DNA of 64,000 nucleotides from Sphingopyxis chilensis. Lineage in GTDB: Bacteria > Pseudomonadota > Alphaproteobacteria > Sphingomonadales > Sphingomonadaceae. Positions 38,961-51,200 of this stretch are shown piece by piece. Below the pieces are notes generated by a model, which worked only from the letters and a program-made list of their open reading frames with translations, had not been told where the DNA came from and did no database searches. Position 1 is the first letter of the stretch, and every line of letters starts with the position of its first letter. The stretch lies in the NCBI RefSeq assembly GCF_035930445.1, contig NZ_CP142394.1, positions 1,769,501 to 1,833,500 of the forward strand, read 5' to 3'. A program made the translations under genes and the position numbers.

Positions 38961-40907
38961 TTATTCGACGACCGGCGCGTTGCCGGTGAGTTCGGCGCGC
39001 AGCTGGGCGACGAGATCCTTGTTGATGGTAACGCCGACGCGGCGCTTCGCTTCGGCGGCGAGCTGTTCGATCAGTTCGTTGCCGAAAGCGGGAGCGAGGG
39101 GCTGGGCGATCGCGGCGACACGTTGCGGCTCGATCGTTTTCGGATCGGGGCGCTGGACGTCGTCGAGCGCAATCACCATCCAGCCGCGGTTGCCGGGAAT
39201 CTCGAGCGTCTTGACGCTGTCCTTGGCCATCGAGAAGAGCAACGCGAGTTCCGGCGGAACGGGCTTGCCGTCGGCGCCGAGTTCGGCGCGACGACCGCCG
39301 ATTGGCTGCACGCTGCCGATATTCGGGCCCGCAGCGGCGACCGCCTGGGGGAGGCTCTTTCCGCCCTCGACAGCTTTCACGATCGCGCGCGCCTTGTCGC
39401 GGGCGACCTTCTGTCCCTCGGCAAAGCGCCATTCGCTGAGCAGGTCGGAGCGGATCTGCGCGAAGGGCGGCGGCGCCGCAGCGACGATCGACTTCACCGC
39501 ATAGACGGCGAATTTCTCATTCTCGACGATCGTGGCGATATGACCCTCGCCTTCGCCCGCGGCCTGGAAGGCCTGCGCGACGAGCGGCGCGAGTTCGGGC
39601 GCGGGCACGAAGGCGGGCTGCGCCGGGGCGCGGCCGCTCGGCAGCAGAGCGGGGGTCTCGACGAGCTGGAGCTTGCGGTCGGCGGCGACTTCCTCGACCG
39701 ACGCGCCGCCGTTCACGGCGTCCTGGATCGCGTTGTAATAGTCGACGATCGCTTCGTTCGCCTTGTTTTTGGCAAGTTCGGTACGGATATCTTCGCTCGC
39801 TTCGGCAAGGCTGCGCGCGGGGCGGGCGGTGACGTCCTCGACGCGTGCGACGGTCCAGCCGAGCCCGGTCTGGGTGGGCCCAACGATGTCGCCGCGCTTG
39901 GCGGCAAAGGCGGCCTTGGCGGCGGCGGCGGTCGTCGTCGCGGCATAGGCCGACTGGGTCAGGTCGCCGGTGGTCGAGGCCGACAGACCCGCAGCCTGTG
40001 CCGCCGCAGTGAGCGAGGTGCCGCCGCGAACCTTGGCGGCAAGCGCATTCGCTGCCGCCTGATCGGGAAGGATCACCTGCGCGAAACGGCGCGTTTCGCT
40101 CGCGGCATATTGGGCGGCATTATCCTTGTAGACCTTGGCAATTTCAGCCTCGGTAACCGCGGGAACCGGGACGGCGCCGCGATCGAACAGCGCATATTGG
40201 ATCACGCGGCGTTCCGGGACGGTGAATTTGGTTTTGTTCTGCGACAGGAAGGTCCGCAGAGCGGCGTCGCCGGGATCGGCGGTCGGCGCAAAGGGGCTGG
40301 CGGGGATGAAGGTCGCCTGACCGCGGCGCTGTTCGAGAAGCAGCGCGGCATAGGGCTGCGCCATGCCGGGCGCGATGCGCGGCATCTGGGCGATCGGAGC
40401 GGCCAGCTGTTCGACCAGGATCTGCTGGCGCAGGTCGCGGCGCAGCTGCGCCTCGCTGATACCGTTCTGGCGCAGGAAATTCTCGAACACCGTCTGGTCG
40501 AACTTGCCCGACACGCCGGCGAACGCGGGGAGGTCGGCGATACGGCCGTCGATCAGCCGCTTGCTGACGCCGAAGCCCATTTCGGTCGCGAACTGATCGA
40601 AGGCCGATCCTTCGACAAGCTGGTCGAGCACCTGGTCGAGACCGCCCGATTCGACGAAGGCCGCCATCGTCAAGCCGGGCTGGTCCTGCCGCGCCTGATT
40701 ATAGGTCTGACGGACGCGCTCGCGCAATTCGCCGACGCCGATATTCTCGTCGCCGACTTTCGCGACATTGGCGCCGCCGACCCCGCCGAAGGTCGAATTG
40801 CCGGTGACGTCGCTGAGCGCAAAGGCGAGCCCGACGAGCACGACGAAGGCGAGGGCAAGGAATTTGCCGATCGTCGAGGAGAACATGGCGCGGATGGCGG
40901 TGATCAT
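38961..40907 (-). CDS. ppiD: Periplasmic peptidyl-prolyl isomerase PpiD-like
   Basis: 648 residues. An N-terminal membrane anchor (GKFLALAFVVLVGLAFAL), a SurA-like N-terminal helical domain, a parvulin (PPIC) region around 270-370 and a long C-terminal part. PpiD is a chaperone that receives proteins leaving the Sec channel. The ATG at 40907 (MITAIRAMFSSTIGK) gives the standard short cytoplasmic tail. The upstream open frame is non-coding. trpE follows directly, so the two share a transcript. Confidence 0.9.
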   Translation of the reverse strand: MITAIRAMFSSTIGKFLALAFVVLVGLAFALSDVTGNSTFGGVGGANVAKVGDENIGVGELRERVRQTYNQARQDQPGLTMAAFVESGGLDQVLDQLVEGSAFDQFATEMGFGVSKRLIDGRIADLPAFAGVSGKFDQTVFENFLRQNGISEAQLRRDLRQQILVEQLAAPIAQMPRIAPGMAQPYAALLLEQRRGQATFIPASPFAPTADPGDAALRTFLSQNKTKFTVPERRVIQYALFDRGAVPVPAVTEAEIAKVYKDNAAQYAASETRRFAQVILPDQAAANALAAKVRGGTSLTAAAQAAGLSASTTGDLTQSAYAATTTAAAAKAAFAAKRGDIVGPTQTGLGWTVARVEDVTARPARSLAEASEDIRTELAKNKANEAIVDYYNAIQDAVNGGASVEEVAADRKLQLVETPALLPSGRAPAQPAFVPAPELAPLVAQAFQAAGEGEGHIATIVENEKFAVYAVKSIVAAAPPPFAQIRSDLLSEWRFAEGQKVARDKARAIVKAVEGGKSLPQAVAAAGPNIGSVQPIGGRRAELGADGKPVPPELALLFSMAKDSVKTLEIPGNRGWMVIALDDVQRPDPKTIEPQRVAAIAQPLAPAFGNELIEQLAAEAKRRVGVTINKDLVAQLRAELTGNAPVVE

Positions 40908-41086
40908 GAAGCGGGCATTCTTTCCGGCAGGGCGCAATTGTGCGCGATTGCGCGCTGCTTTAGGCGCGAGGCGGAGCGGCATCAAGGCCGGAAAGGGGCT
41001 TTTCGCACGCGCCAACGCGGCTTGCCTCCCGCCCCCGTGCGCCGCTAGGGCCTGACGAGGTCCACAATAGCGGGAGAGGCAGAGAC

Positions 41087-41836
41087 ATGGCGCGGCGCAA
41101 ATATGTGGTCGGCAACTGGAAAATGAACGGATTGTCGGATGCCGTCGCCGAAGCGCGGGCTATTTTCGTCGCGGCGGATGATCATCCGGCGGTCGACGTC
41201 GCCATCTGCCCGCCCTTCACGCTGATCGGTCCCATGGCCGTCGCGGCGCCGGGCAAGGCGATCGGGGGGCAGGATTGCCACAGCGCGGCGTCGGGAGCCT
41301 TTACCGGGTCGGTTGCAGCGCCGATGCTCGCCGACATCGGCGCGAGCCTGGTGATCGTCGGGCATAGCGAACGGCGCGAAGGATTCGGCGAAAGCGACGC
41401 CGACGTCCGCGCCAAGGCCGAAGCGGGGCTGGCCGCCGGCCTTTCGGTCATCCTCTGCGTCGGCGAGCCGCGCGAGGTACGCGAATCGGGCGGGGCGATC
41501 GATTATGTGCTGGCGCAGGTCGCCGATTCGGTTCCGGGCGAATTCGATCCGGCCCGCCTGGCGATTGCCTATGAACCGATCTGGGCGATCGGCACCGGCC
41601 TGGTCCCGACCGTGGCCGATGTGGCTGCGATGCACGGCGCGATCCGCGGCGCGCTCGCGGCCCGGTTTGGCGGTGCGGCGGAGGAAATGCGCATTCTCTA
41701 TGGCGGCTCGGTCAATGGCGACAACGCCGCCGAATTACTCGGCGCGGGCGACGTCGACGGCGCGCTCGTGGGCGGCGCGAGCCTGACCGCCGCGAAGTTC
41801 GTGCCGATCATCGGCGCGGGCGCGTCGCTCCACTGA
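41087..41836 (+). CDS. tpiA: Triose-phosphate isomerase
   Basis: 249 residues. It interconverts DHAP and glyceraldehyde 3-phosphate. Active-site residues are visible in VVGNWKMNG (Lys), IVGHSERRE (His) and IAYEPIWAIGTG (Glu, and the start of loop 6), with ILYGGSVNGDN at the phosphate site. AGAGGCAGAGAC precedes the ATG. It is divergent from ppiD and followed by secG. Confidence 0.96.
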   Translation: MARRKYVVGNWKMNGLSDAVAEARAIFVAADDHPAVDVAICPPFTLIGPMAVAAPGKAIGGQDCHSAASGAFTGSVAAPMLADIGASLVIVGHSERREGFGESDADVRAKAEAGLAAGLSVILCVGEPREVRESGGAIDYVLAQVADSVPGEFDPARLAIAYEPIWAIGTGLVPTVADVAAMHGAIRGALAARFGGAAEEMRILYGGSVNGDNAAELLGAGDVDGALVGGASLTAAKFVPIIGAGASLH

Positions 41837-41861
41837 TCCTCGGCGGCTGATCCAATGGGTT

Positions 41862-41877
41862 GAAGCGGAGCCGCTTC
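41862..41877 (+). terminator. Palindromic hairpin after tpiA
   Basis: GAAGCGGAGCCGCTTC is a self-complementary 16-base element with a stem of at least six base pairs, 25 bases after the tpiA stop and 59 before secG. No T tract follows, so it may only weaken read-through. Confidence 0.4.
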
Positions 41878-41936
41878 GTCTCTATGTGCGCCGCGGGCGC
41901 GGTCCGTTTGAGGTCGCGCGAGTTCGGGAAAATACG

Positions 41937-42389
41937 ATGTCCAGCCTTTTCACCTTCATACTCGTCCTGCAGGCGCTCGTCGCTGCGGTGATGATCGGCG
42001 TCATCCTGATGCAGAAGTCGGAAGGTGGCGGCCTTGGTGTCGGCGGCAGCCCCGCAGGCCTGCTGTCGGCGCGCGGTGCGGCGGACTTCATGACCCGGGC
42101 GACGACGGTTCTTGCAACCGCCTTCGTCGCGCTGTCGATCCTGCTCGCGGCGATGGCTTCGGTCGGCCGCAGCGGTTCAACGATCGACACCTCGCTGTCG
42201 AAGGCGGCACAGACCAGCGGCGCGGCTCCCGCCTCGTCGCTGACCGGTCCGGCCCAGCCGGCGCAAGGCGCTGCTGCCGGCGCCGCGCCTGCGGCGGCGG
42301 GCGACGACCCGCTGGCGGCCGCGGCCGCCGCGGCGGCAAGCCAGGAGGCCGCTCCGGCCCCCGCCCAGGCACCACCCGCCAAGAAATAA
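41937..42389 (+). CDS. secG: Preprotein translocase subunit SecG
   Basis: 150 residues. Two membrane helices (FILVLQALVAAVMIGVILMQ and LATAFVALSILLAAMASV) flank the conserved cytoplasmic loop SEGGGLGVGGSPAGLLSARG. SecG assists SecYE in protein export. The tail of about 70 residues is low-complexity Ala/Pro/Gln, longer than the short E. coli protein but usual in alphaproteobacteria. The start was taken at 41937; upstream codons are basic and not conserved in character. Confidence 0.93.
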   Translation: MSSLFTFILVLQALVAAVMIGVILMQKSEGGGLGVGGSPAGLLSARGAADFMTRATTVLATAFVALSILLAAMASVGRSGSTIDTSLSKAAQTSGAAPASSLTGPAQPAQGAAAGAAPAAAGDDPLAAAAAAAASQEAAPAPAQAPPAKK

Positions 42390-42417
42390 CGGCGGCTTCG
42401 GCCTCCAGTCAGCCCGC

Positions 42418-42440
42418 CCGGCGGAAATATTTTCCGCCGG
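42418..42440. terminator. Perfect 10-bp hairpin between secG and pyrG
   Basis: CCGGCGGAAA pairs with TTTCCGCCGG around TAT. It sits 28 bases after secG and 55 before pyrG. Without a following T run it could be a terminator or a leader structure for pyrG. Confidence 0.5.
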
Positions 42441-42494
42441 ATGCGATTCGACGGCTTGCGCCGTCCCCCTCCCGTTGAGTAAGTCTTTCCTCCC

Positions 42495-44126
<1,632 letters not shown>

Positions 44127-44153
44127 GCCGGACGAAAAGGGGTGTAGGGGCAA

Positions 44154-44837
44154 ATGGATCACGCGAAACTCGCCGAGTTGCAGGGCCCCGACAGCATTTT
44201 TTCCGGTCTGTCGATCGAGGATTGGGCCGAGATCGCGCGCCGCGCGGTGCAGGTCAACTTCGTCAAGGGCAAGGAATTGCTCGTTCAGGGCGATCCCGGC
44301 GACATGATGCTGATCCTGACCGAAGGTACGGCCCGGATATCGATGCTCACCGCCGGCGGGCGCGAGATCGTGCTCGCCTATGCCGAGCCCGGTGCGGTGC
44401 TGGGCGAGATCGCGCTGCTCGATGGCGGCGAGCGAACGGCGTCGGTGACCGCGACGAGCGCCGGCAGCGCGCTTCAACTCGGCCGCAACGCGCTCAAGGA
44501 TTTCGCCGCGAGCCACCCCGAATTCGCTTGGTCGCTGATGCAGCAGCTCGCGCGGCGGCTGCGCACCGCCGACCAGACGATCGAAAGCGACCGCGCCTAT
44601 GCCTCCGGCCCGCGCCTCGCGCGCTATCTGAAGCGCTTGATTCGCAAGGATATCGAAGCGTCGCAGCGCGTCGAACTCAGCCAGACAGAACTCGGCAATT
44701 TTGCGGGCATGAGCCGCGAGCATATCAACCGGCAGCTCAAGAGCTGGGAGGAATCGGGCGTGATTTCGCTCGAGCAAGGGCGCGTGCGCGTGCTCGACGC
44801 CGAGATGCTTGAAGATATCAGCGAGAATGAGGGTTAG
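44154..44837 (+). CDS. Crp/Fnr-family transcriptional regulator
   Basis: 227 residues. A cyclic-nucleotide-binding-type beta barrel (about 20-140, with AYAEPGAVLGEIALLDGGERTA) and a helix-turn-helix (SQTELGNFAGMSREHINRQL). The barrel has Gly-Glu-Ile-Ala followed by Glu-Arg-Thr-Ala, which resembles the cAMP phosphate cassette of CRP, so nucleotide binding is possible. No N-terminal Cys cluster as in FNR is seen. Targets are unknown; AGGGG precedes the ATG. Confidence 0.9.
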   Translation: MDHAKLAELQGPDSIFSGLSIEDWAEIARRAVQVNFVKGKELLVQGDPGDMMLILTEGTARISMLTAGGREIVLAYAEPGAVLGEIALLDGGERTASVTATSAGSALQLGRNALKDFAASHPEFAWSLMQQLARRLRTADQTIESDRAYASGPRLARYLKRLIRKDIEASQRVELSQTELGNFAGMSREHINRQLKSWEESGVISLEQGRVRVLDAEMLEDISENEG

Positions 44838-45272
44838 GCGCTCGCAACGCCGGCCTTTGCTTCATCGTCATTCCGGATTTGATCCGGGCGCCGGAGCGAC
44901 GAACAGAGCAGGGGCCTAGTCCTGCAGCCGGAATCACAACGCCCGGGCCTTGTTTCCAAGACCCGGGCGCCTGTGACGAACACTCGCCATCCCCCTTGTG
45001 CGCAGGCCGGCGAAAGGCCTGCACTCCCTGGATCCGGGCCTTTGGGCCGCGTTGAACCAGAAGCCTTGGGGTAGGTCGTGGACCAGGCTTTGTCACCCTC
45101 TGGCGGGCATTTGGCCACGCTTTTGCGGGCCGCTGTGACCTATGGGCAACACATTCATGCGAGTCATTGGTAACTTGGGGTCATTCAGGCGCCCATTGCC
45201 AGCACTGTTTGACCTGCCTAAAGCAGTTATCATGCGTGACCTTTTCCAAGCGCCGCAAAGGCCGGTCCTCCC
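44838..45272. repeat. 435-base gap with repeat-like hairpins, no gene seen
   Basis: The only long stretch without a gene. It holds several stem-loops: CCGGATTTGATCCGG near 44878; GCCCGGGCCTTG/CAAGACCCGGGC (44941-44952 and 44957-44968, one mismatch, loop TTTC); and GCAGGCC/GGCCTGC (45002-45008 and 45016-45022). The pieces resemble sphingomonad intergenic repeats of the GTCATTCCGGATTTGATCCG kind. No convincing peptide or RNA gene was found. The lolC promoter must lie in its right part. Confidence 0.55.
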
Positions 45273-46523
45273 ATGATTCTGCGTCCGTACGAGCGCACCA
45301 TCTTCAAACGCTATTTGCTTCCGCAGCGCGGCGAAGGGTTCATCTTCGTCGCCGCAGCGTTCAGCTTCACCGCCGTGATGCTGGGCGTTGCGGCGCTGGT
45401 CGTGGTGATGAGCGTGATGAACGGCGTGCGCAGCGACTTGTTCGACAAGATCGTCGGGCTGAACGGCCATGCGGTCGTGCAGGGTTTCGGCGGACGGATC
45501 GACAATTGGCGTGACGTGCTGGAACAGGCGAAGGCGACGCCGGGAGTCGTGTCGGCGACTCCGTTGATCGAGCAACCTTTGCTCGCGACCTTCAGCGGGC
45601 GGGTCGAGGGCGTACTGGTGCGCGGCATGACAGTGCCCGATATCCGCAGCAACAAGACGCTGGGCGGCAAGGTGCTCCAGGGCAGTCTGAACAGCCTGAC
45701 CGGGGGTTCGGGCAATGTCGCGATCGGTAGCGAACTGGCGCGCAATCTGGGTGCGCAGGTCGGGTCGAACGTGACGATCATCAATCCGCAGGGCCGCTCG
45801 ACGCCATTTGGCACGGTGCCGCGCGAGATCAGCTATCGCGTGACGGCGATCTTCGAGATCGGGGTCTATGATTTCGACAAAGCCTATATCGTCATGCCGA
45901 TGGAGGATGCGCAGCTGCTGTTGCTCACCGGCGATCAGGTCCAGATGATCGAGGTCAAGACCGAGGACCCGGACCGCGTCGGCGAGATCATGCAGCCGCT
46001 CGCCGAAAAGCTCGCGGCGCGGGCCGTCGTTTCCGACTGGCGGTCGATGAACGCCAGCCTGTTCGAGGCATTGTCGATCGAGCGCGTCGCGATGTTCGTG
46101 ATCCTGTCGCTGATCATCCTTGTTGCCTCGTTCAACATCATCTCGTCGCTGATCATGCTGGTGCGCGCGAAAACGCGCGACATGGCGATATTGCGCACGA
46201 TGGGCGCGCCGCGCGACGCGGTGATGCGCATCTTCATGGCGATCGGCCTGTCGATCGGCATCGCGGGGACGATTGCGGGGATGATCGTCGGTTTCTCGTT
46301 GCTCTATTTTCGGCAAGGGGTGCTGCGCGGGGTCGAGTTCATCACCGGCCAGCCGCTCTGGGATCCATCGATCCGCTTTCTCACCGAATTGCCGTCGAAG
46401 CCCGACCCGGTCGAAATCACCGCTATCGTCATCATGGTGATCGTCTTCAGCTTCCTCGCGACGCTCTATCCCGCGTACAAGGCGGCCAATACCGACCCCG
46501 TGCAGGTGCTGCGCTATGAATGA
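45273..46523 (+). CDS. lolC: Lipoprotein-releasing ABC transporter permease LolC/E
   Basis: 416 residues. One membrane helix near 25-50 ([20 protein letters not shown]), a large periplasmic domain (about 50-270), and three C-terminal helices from about 270. [21 protein letters not shown] and [16 protein letters not shown] are typical of LolC/LolE. It extracts mature lipoproteins from the inner membrane and hands them to LolA. Only one permease gene is present, so it may act as a homodimer (LolF-like). Confidence 0.93.
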   Translation: MILRPYERTIFKRYLLPQRGEGFIFVAAAFSFTAVMLGVAALVVVMSVMNGVRSDLFDKIVGLNGHAVVQGFGGRIDNWRDVLEQAKATPGVVSATPLIEQPLLATFSGRVEGVLVRGMTVPDIRSNKTLGGKVLQGSLNSLTGGSGNVAIGSELARNLGAQVGSNVTIINPQGRSTPFGTVPREISYRVTAIFEIGVYDFDKAYIVMPMEDAQLLLLTGDQVQMIEVKTEDPDRVGEIMQPLAEKLAARAVVSDWRSMNASLFEALSIERVAMFVILSLIILVASFNIISSLIMLVRAKTRDMAILRTMGAPRDAVMRIFMAIGLSIGIAGTIAGMIVGFSLLYFRQGVLRGVEFITGQPLWDPSIRFLTELPSKPDPVEITAIVIMVIVFSFLATLYPAYKAANTDPVQVLRYE

Positions 46524-47193
46524 TGTCGCACTGGAACTGGTCGACCTGAGACGGAGCTTCACCCAAGCCGATGTTACGATCGAGGTGCTGCGCGGCGTCA
46601 ACGCGTCGCTGCGCCGCGGCGAGATCGTTGCGCTGCTCGGCCCGTCGGGGTCGGGCAAGTCGACGATGCTGCAGGCGGTGGGCCTGCTCGAAGGCGGCTT
46701 CGGCGGGACGATCCGCATCGACGGCGAGGACGTCACGCGCTTCCAGCAGGGCGAGCGGACGAAGACACGGCGTGAGAAGATCGGTTTCGTCTATCAGTTC
46801 CATCACCTGCTACCCGATTTCAACGCGATCGAGAATGTCGTGCTGCCGCAGCTCATACGCGGCGCGGGGCAGGCCGAGGCGGAGGAGCGCGCCGCCGACC
46901 TGCTCGGGAGGCTGGGGCTCGGCGAGCGGCTGCATCACAAGCCGAGCAAGCTGTCGGGCGGGGAGCAGCAGCGCGTCGCGGTCGCGCGCGCGCTGGCGAA
47001 CCGGCCCCTGCTGGTGCTCGCCGACGAGCCGACGGGCAATCTCGACGAAGCGACCGCCGACCGCGTGTTCGACCAGTTCGTGAAGCTGGTGCGCGACCAT
47101 GGTTCGGCCGCGCTGGTGGCGACGCACAACGAGCGGCTGGCCGCAAAAATGGACCGCGTGTTGCGCTTGCATGAGGGGCATATCGAGGCGTAG
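46516..47193 (+). CDS. lolD: Lipoprotein-releasing ABC transporter ATPase LolD
   Basis: 225 residues. Walker [12 protein letters not shown] loop [18 protein letters not shown], signature [15 protein letters not shown] and Walker [14 protein letters not shown] are intact. The [10 protein letters not shown] segment is the Lol-specific variant of the Q loop region. It powers LolC; the genes overlap by eight bases. Confidence 0.96.
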   Translation: MNDVALELVDLRRSFTQADVTIEVLRGVNASLRRGEIVALLGPSGSGKSTMLQAVGLLEGGFGGTIRIDGEDVTRFQQGERTKTRREKIGFVYQFHHLLPDFNAIENVVLPQLIRGAGQAEAEERAADLLGRLGLGERLHHKPSKLSGGEQQRVAVARALANRPLLVLADEPTGNLDEATADRVFDQFVKLVRDHGSAALVATHNERLAAKMDRVLRLHEGHIEA

Positions 47194-47222
47194 CTTCTAT
47201 CCGCCGGGGTGAGAGGGGAACC

Positions 47223-47759
47223 ATGATGCTTCGATTTTCGATGCTGTTGGCCGCCATTCTGGCTGCCGCGGCCGCGTCGGCGCAGGTCGCGCCGCCATCG
47301 CCGCCGCCATGTTCGGCGCCGGATCACCGTGCCTTCGATTTCTGGGTCGGTGAGTGGGACGTCTATCCGGGTAACAGCGGAACGCAGGTCGCGACAAGCA
47401 GCATCGAAGCGATGTTCGACGGCTGCGCGATCCGTGAGACGTGGAAACCGTTCAAGGGGGGCGGTGGCGGCTCGTTCAGCCACTATGACAAGGAACGCCG
47501 GCATTGGCGGCAGGCGTGGGTCGATAGCGGCGGCGCGCGAGTCGATTTCGACGGGGGACCGGTCGACGGGAGGATGGTGCTGACCGGCCGCTGGGCGAAT
47601 GTGGCCGGCAAGGAACAGGATGGCCTGATCCGCATGACCTATACGCGGCGCGAAGACGGATCGGTGCGCCAGCATGGCGAGCAGTCGGTCGATCACGGAC
47701 TCAGTTGGACCAAGAGTTTCGATTTCATCTATAGACCGCAAAAATCCGGGGAGAAATAA
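47223..47759 (+). CDS. Secreted DUF1579-like protein
   Basis: 178 residues. Signal peptide to about residue 20 (MLLAAILAAAAASAQ), then HRAFDFWVGEWDVYPGN, the opening motif seen in DUF1579-type beta-barrel proteins, and repeated Trp/Gly strands. Two Cys could pair. Function is unknown. It follows lolD by 29 bases and ends one base before the glutathione peroxidase start, so they are likely co-transcribed. Confidence 0.75.
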   Translation: MMLRFSMLLAAILAAAAASAQVAPPSPPPCSAPDHRAFDFWVGEWDVYPGNSGTQVATSSIEAMFDGCAIRETWKPFKGGGGGSFSHYDKERRHWRQAWVDSGGARVDFDGGPVDGRMVLTGRWANVAGKEQDGLIRMTYTRREDGSVRQHGEQSVDHGLSWTKSFDFIYRPQKSGEK

Positions 47760-47760
47760 C

Positions 47761-48237
47761 ATGGGACTCTATGATCTTTCGGCGAAACTGCCCGGCGGCG
47801 GCGCACAATCGCTTGCCGACTACAAGGGCAAGGTGCTGTTGATCGTCAACACTGCGTCGAAGTGCGGCTTCACCCCGCAATATGAGGGGCTGGAGGAGCT
47901 GTATCGCGATTATAAGGACCGCGGGTTCGAGATTTTGGCGTTCCCCTGCAACCAGTTCGGGGCGCAGGAGCCGGGCGATGCGGAGGAGATCAAGAATTTC
48001 TGCTCGCTGACCTATGATGTGAGCTTCCCGCTGATGGCGAAGATCGATGTCAATGGCGACGATACCGATCCGATCTTCAAGCATCTCAAGAAGGAAAAGA
48101 CCGGCTTGCTCGGCAGCGGGATCAAGTGGAATTTCACGAAGTTCCTGGTCGATCGCGAAGGGCGGACGGTGTCGCGCCACGCACCGACGACGAAGCCCGA
48201 GCAATTGCGCAAAGAGATTGAGGAACTGCTGGGTTAA
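47761..48237 (+). CDS. Glutathione peroxidase family protein
   Basis: 158 residues. It reduces peroxides, in bacteria usually with thioredoxin. The peroxidatic Cys35 is in NTASKCGFTPQYEGL, and the partner Gln and Trp/Asn are in FPCNQFGAQEPG and KWNFTKFLVD. A second Cys in FPCNQ is a candidate resolving residue. GGGGAG is ideally placed before the ATG at 47761. Confidence 0.95.
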   Translation: MGLYDLSAKLPGGGAQSLADYKGKVLLIVNTASKCGFTPQYEGLEELYRDYKDRGFEILAFPCNQFGAQEPGDAEEIKNFCSLTYDVSFPLMAKIDVNGDDTDPIFKHLKKEKTGLLGSGIKWNFTKFLVDREGRTVSRHAPTTKPEQLRKEIEELLG

Positions 48238-48276
48238 GCCTTGGCAGAATCACCGCTGTCACTGTAGCGTCATGTG

Positions 48277-51200
48277 ATGGCCTACAGCCCCTTTGTTCCC
48301 CTGCGCGTCTTTTCCAGTTTCACCATGCTGGAAGGGGCGATCGAGCCTAAGCTGATCGCGAAAGCCGCGCGCGAGCGCGGTTTTCCGGCGATAGCGGTGG
48401 CCGATCGCAACGGGCTTTACGGCGTCATGGCCTTTGGCGATGCGTGCAAGGCGGCGGGGGTGCAGCCGATCGTCGGGACCCTGCTCAGCGTCGCGCGACC
48501 GGGGCAGCGGATGGCGAACGGCGCACCGCTGATCGACTGGCTGGCGCTCTATGCGCAGGACGAGAAGGGTTATGACAATCTGTGCGCGCTCGTCTCGGCG
48601 GCGCACCTGGGGCGTCCGGTCGAACAGGATCCGCATGTCCTGCTGTCGGATGTCACGGGCAAGACCGATGGCCTCATCTGCCTGACCGGCGGCGGCGAGG
48701 GCGCGCTGGCGCGACTTCTCGCGGGCGAGCAGAAGAGTGCGGCCGAGGATTATGTCGAGCAATTGGAGGCGCTGTTCAACGGGCGGCTCTATATAGAATT
48801 GTCGCGGCGCGGCGACGCGACCGAGACGGCGGCGGAGGCGGCGCTGATCGATCTCGCCTATGCACGGGCGTTGCCGATCGTCGCTACCAATCCAGCCAAT
48901 TTCGTCGAACCGAACTTCCATCCGGCCCACGACGCGATGCTGTGCATCGCACAGTCCGCCTATGTCGAGAGCGAGGACCGGCGGGTGTCGAGCCCCGAAG
49001 CCTGGCTGAAGCCCGCCGAGGCGATGGAAGACGCCTTTTCGGACCTGCCCGAGGCGATCCGCAACACGCTCGTCATCGCGCAGCGCTGCGCCTTCATGGC
49101 GCCGAAGCGCAAGCCGATCCTGCCCAGCCTTGCGGGCGACCGCGAGGGTGAGGCGGCGCAGCTTGCCGCCGACGCACGCGCGGGCCTCGATGCGCGGCTG
49201 GCGCTCTATTCCGATCTCTCCGAAGAGGAGCGCAACGCCTATGTCGCGCGGCTCGACTTCGAGGTCGGGGTCATCGTCCAGATGGGCTTTCCGGGTTACT
49301 TCCTGATCGTTGCCGACTTCATCAAATGGGCGAAGGCCCACGACATTCCGGTTGGGCCGGGACGCGGTTCGGGCGCCGGCAGCGTCGTCGCCTGGGCGCT
49401 GACGATCACCGACCTGGATCCGCTGAAACTGGGGTTGCTGTTCGAACGCTTCCTCAACCCCGAACGCGTGTCGATGCCCGACTTCGACATCGACTTCTGC
49501 GAAACGCGGCGCGGCGAAGTGATCCGCTATGTGCAGGAAAAATATGGCCGCGACACCGTCGCGCAGATCATCACCTTCGGTAAGCTGAAGGCGCGCGCGG
49601 TTCTGAAGGACACCGGCCGCGTGCTCCAGATGAGCTATGGTCAGGTCGACCGGCTTGCCAAGCTGGTCCCGAACCATCCGACCGATCCCTGGACGCTCGA
49701 ACGCGCGCTGAACGGTGTTGCCGAGCTGATGACTGAATATAAGCAGGACGACGGAGTGCGGCGCCTGTTCGACATGGCGCGGCAACTGGAAGGCCTGCCG
49801 CGGCATAGCTCGACGCACGCCGCCGGGGTGGTGATCGGCGATCGCCCGCTCGACCAGCTCGTCCCGCTCTATCGCGACCCGCGTTCGGACATGCCGGTGA
49901 CGCAGTTCGACATGAAATATGTCGAAACAGCCGGGCTGGTGAAATTCGACTTCCTCGGCTTGAAGACCCTGTCGGTGCTCAAGGAGGCGAAGCGCCTGCT
50001 CGCGTTGCGGGGGGTCGATGTCGATCTCGACACGCTCGCATGGGACGATGAGGAAGTCTATGCGCTGCTCCAGCGCGGCGAGACCGTCGGGGTGTTCCAG
50101 CTGGAATCCGAAGGAATGCGGCGCACACTGTCGGCGGTGAAACCGACCAACTTCGGCGACATCATCGCGCTCGTCGCGCTCTATCGCCCAGGGCCGATGG
50201 ACAATATCCCGCTCTTTGGCGCGCGTAAGAACGGGCGCGAGCCGATCGCCTATCCGCACCCGCTGCTCGAAGGCATCCTCGCCGAAACCTATGGCATCTT
50301 CGTCTACCAGGAACAGGTAATGCAGGCGGCGCAGATCCTCGCCGGCTACAGCCTCGGCGGCGCCGACTTGCTGCGCCGCGCGATGGGCAAGAAAGTCCAG
50401 GCCGAGATGGACGCGCAGCGCGATACCTTCGTCAAGGGCTGCGGCGAGCATAATGGCATCGACGCCAAGGCGGCGAACGAGCTGTTCGACTTGATCGACA
50501 AGTTCGCTGGCTATGGCTTTAACAAGAGCCACGCTGCGGCCTATGCGCTGCTCTCCTATCAGACGGCGTGGCTGAAGGCGCATTATCCGCACGAATTTTT
50601 CGCGGCATCGATGTCGTTCGACAGCCACCAGACCGACAAATTGTCGATCTTCATCGACGATATGCGCCGCCTCGACGTCGCGATCACGCCGCCGTCGGTT
50701 AACGACAGCGAAGCCGATTTCTCGGTCGGGCGTAGCGACGAAGGATTGACTGTCCGCTACGCGCTCGGCGCGCTCAAGGGCGTCGGCGAGAAGGCGATGG
50801 AGGCGCTTGTCGCCGAGCGGCAGGCGAAGGGCGATTTCGCGAGCCTCGACGATTTCGCGAACCGCATCGACCCCAAGCTGCTCAACCGCCGTCAGATCGA
50901 GGCGCTGGCGGCAGCGGGGGCGTTCGATTGTATCGAACCCGACCGCCCGCGCGCCTTTGCCGGCGCCGAAAGCCTGCTCGCCTGCGCGAACAGTTCGGCG
51001 CACGAACGATCGACGGGGCAGGGTGGCCTGTTCGGCGGCGACATAGCGATCGCCCCGGTGCTGCAACTGCCCGCCGCCGAGCCGTGGACGCTCGCCGAAC
51101 GAATGACGCGCGAGAAGGACGCTTTCGGTTTCTATTTCTCGTCGCACCCGGTCGAGCAATATGAGGCGATCGTCTCGGCGCGCGGCGCGCGATCCTATGG

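Noticed and set aside
45209..45235. TTGACC ... TATCAT as promoter of lolC
   Set aside because: The spacer is only 13 bases, too short for a normal sigma-70 promoter.
44838..45272. Small RNA or tRNA gene in the long gap
   Set aside because: No cloverleaf, no matched promoter-terminator pair; the stems are explained by repeat elements.
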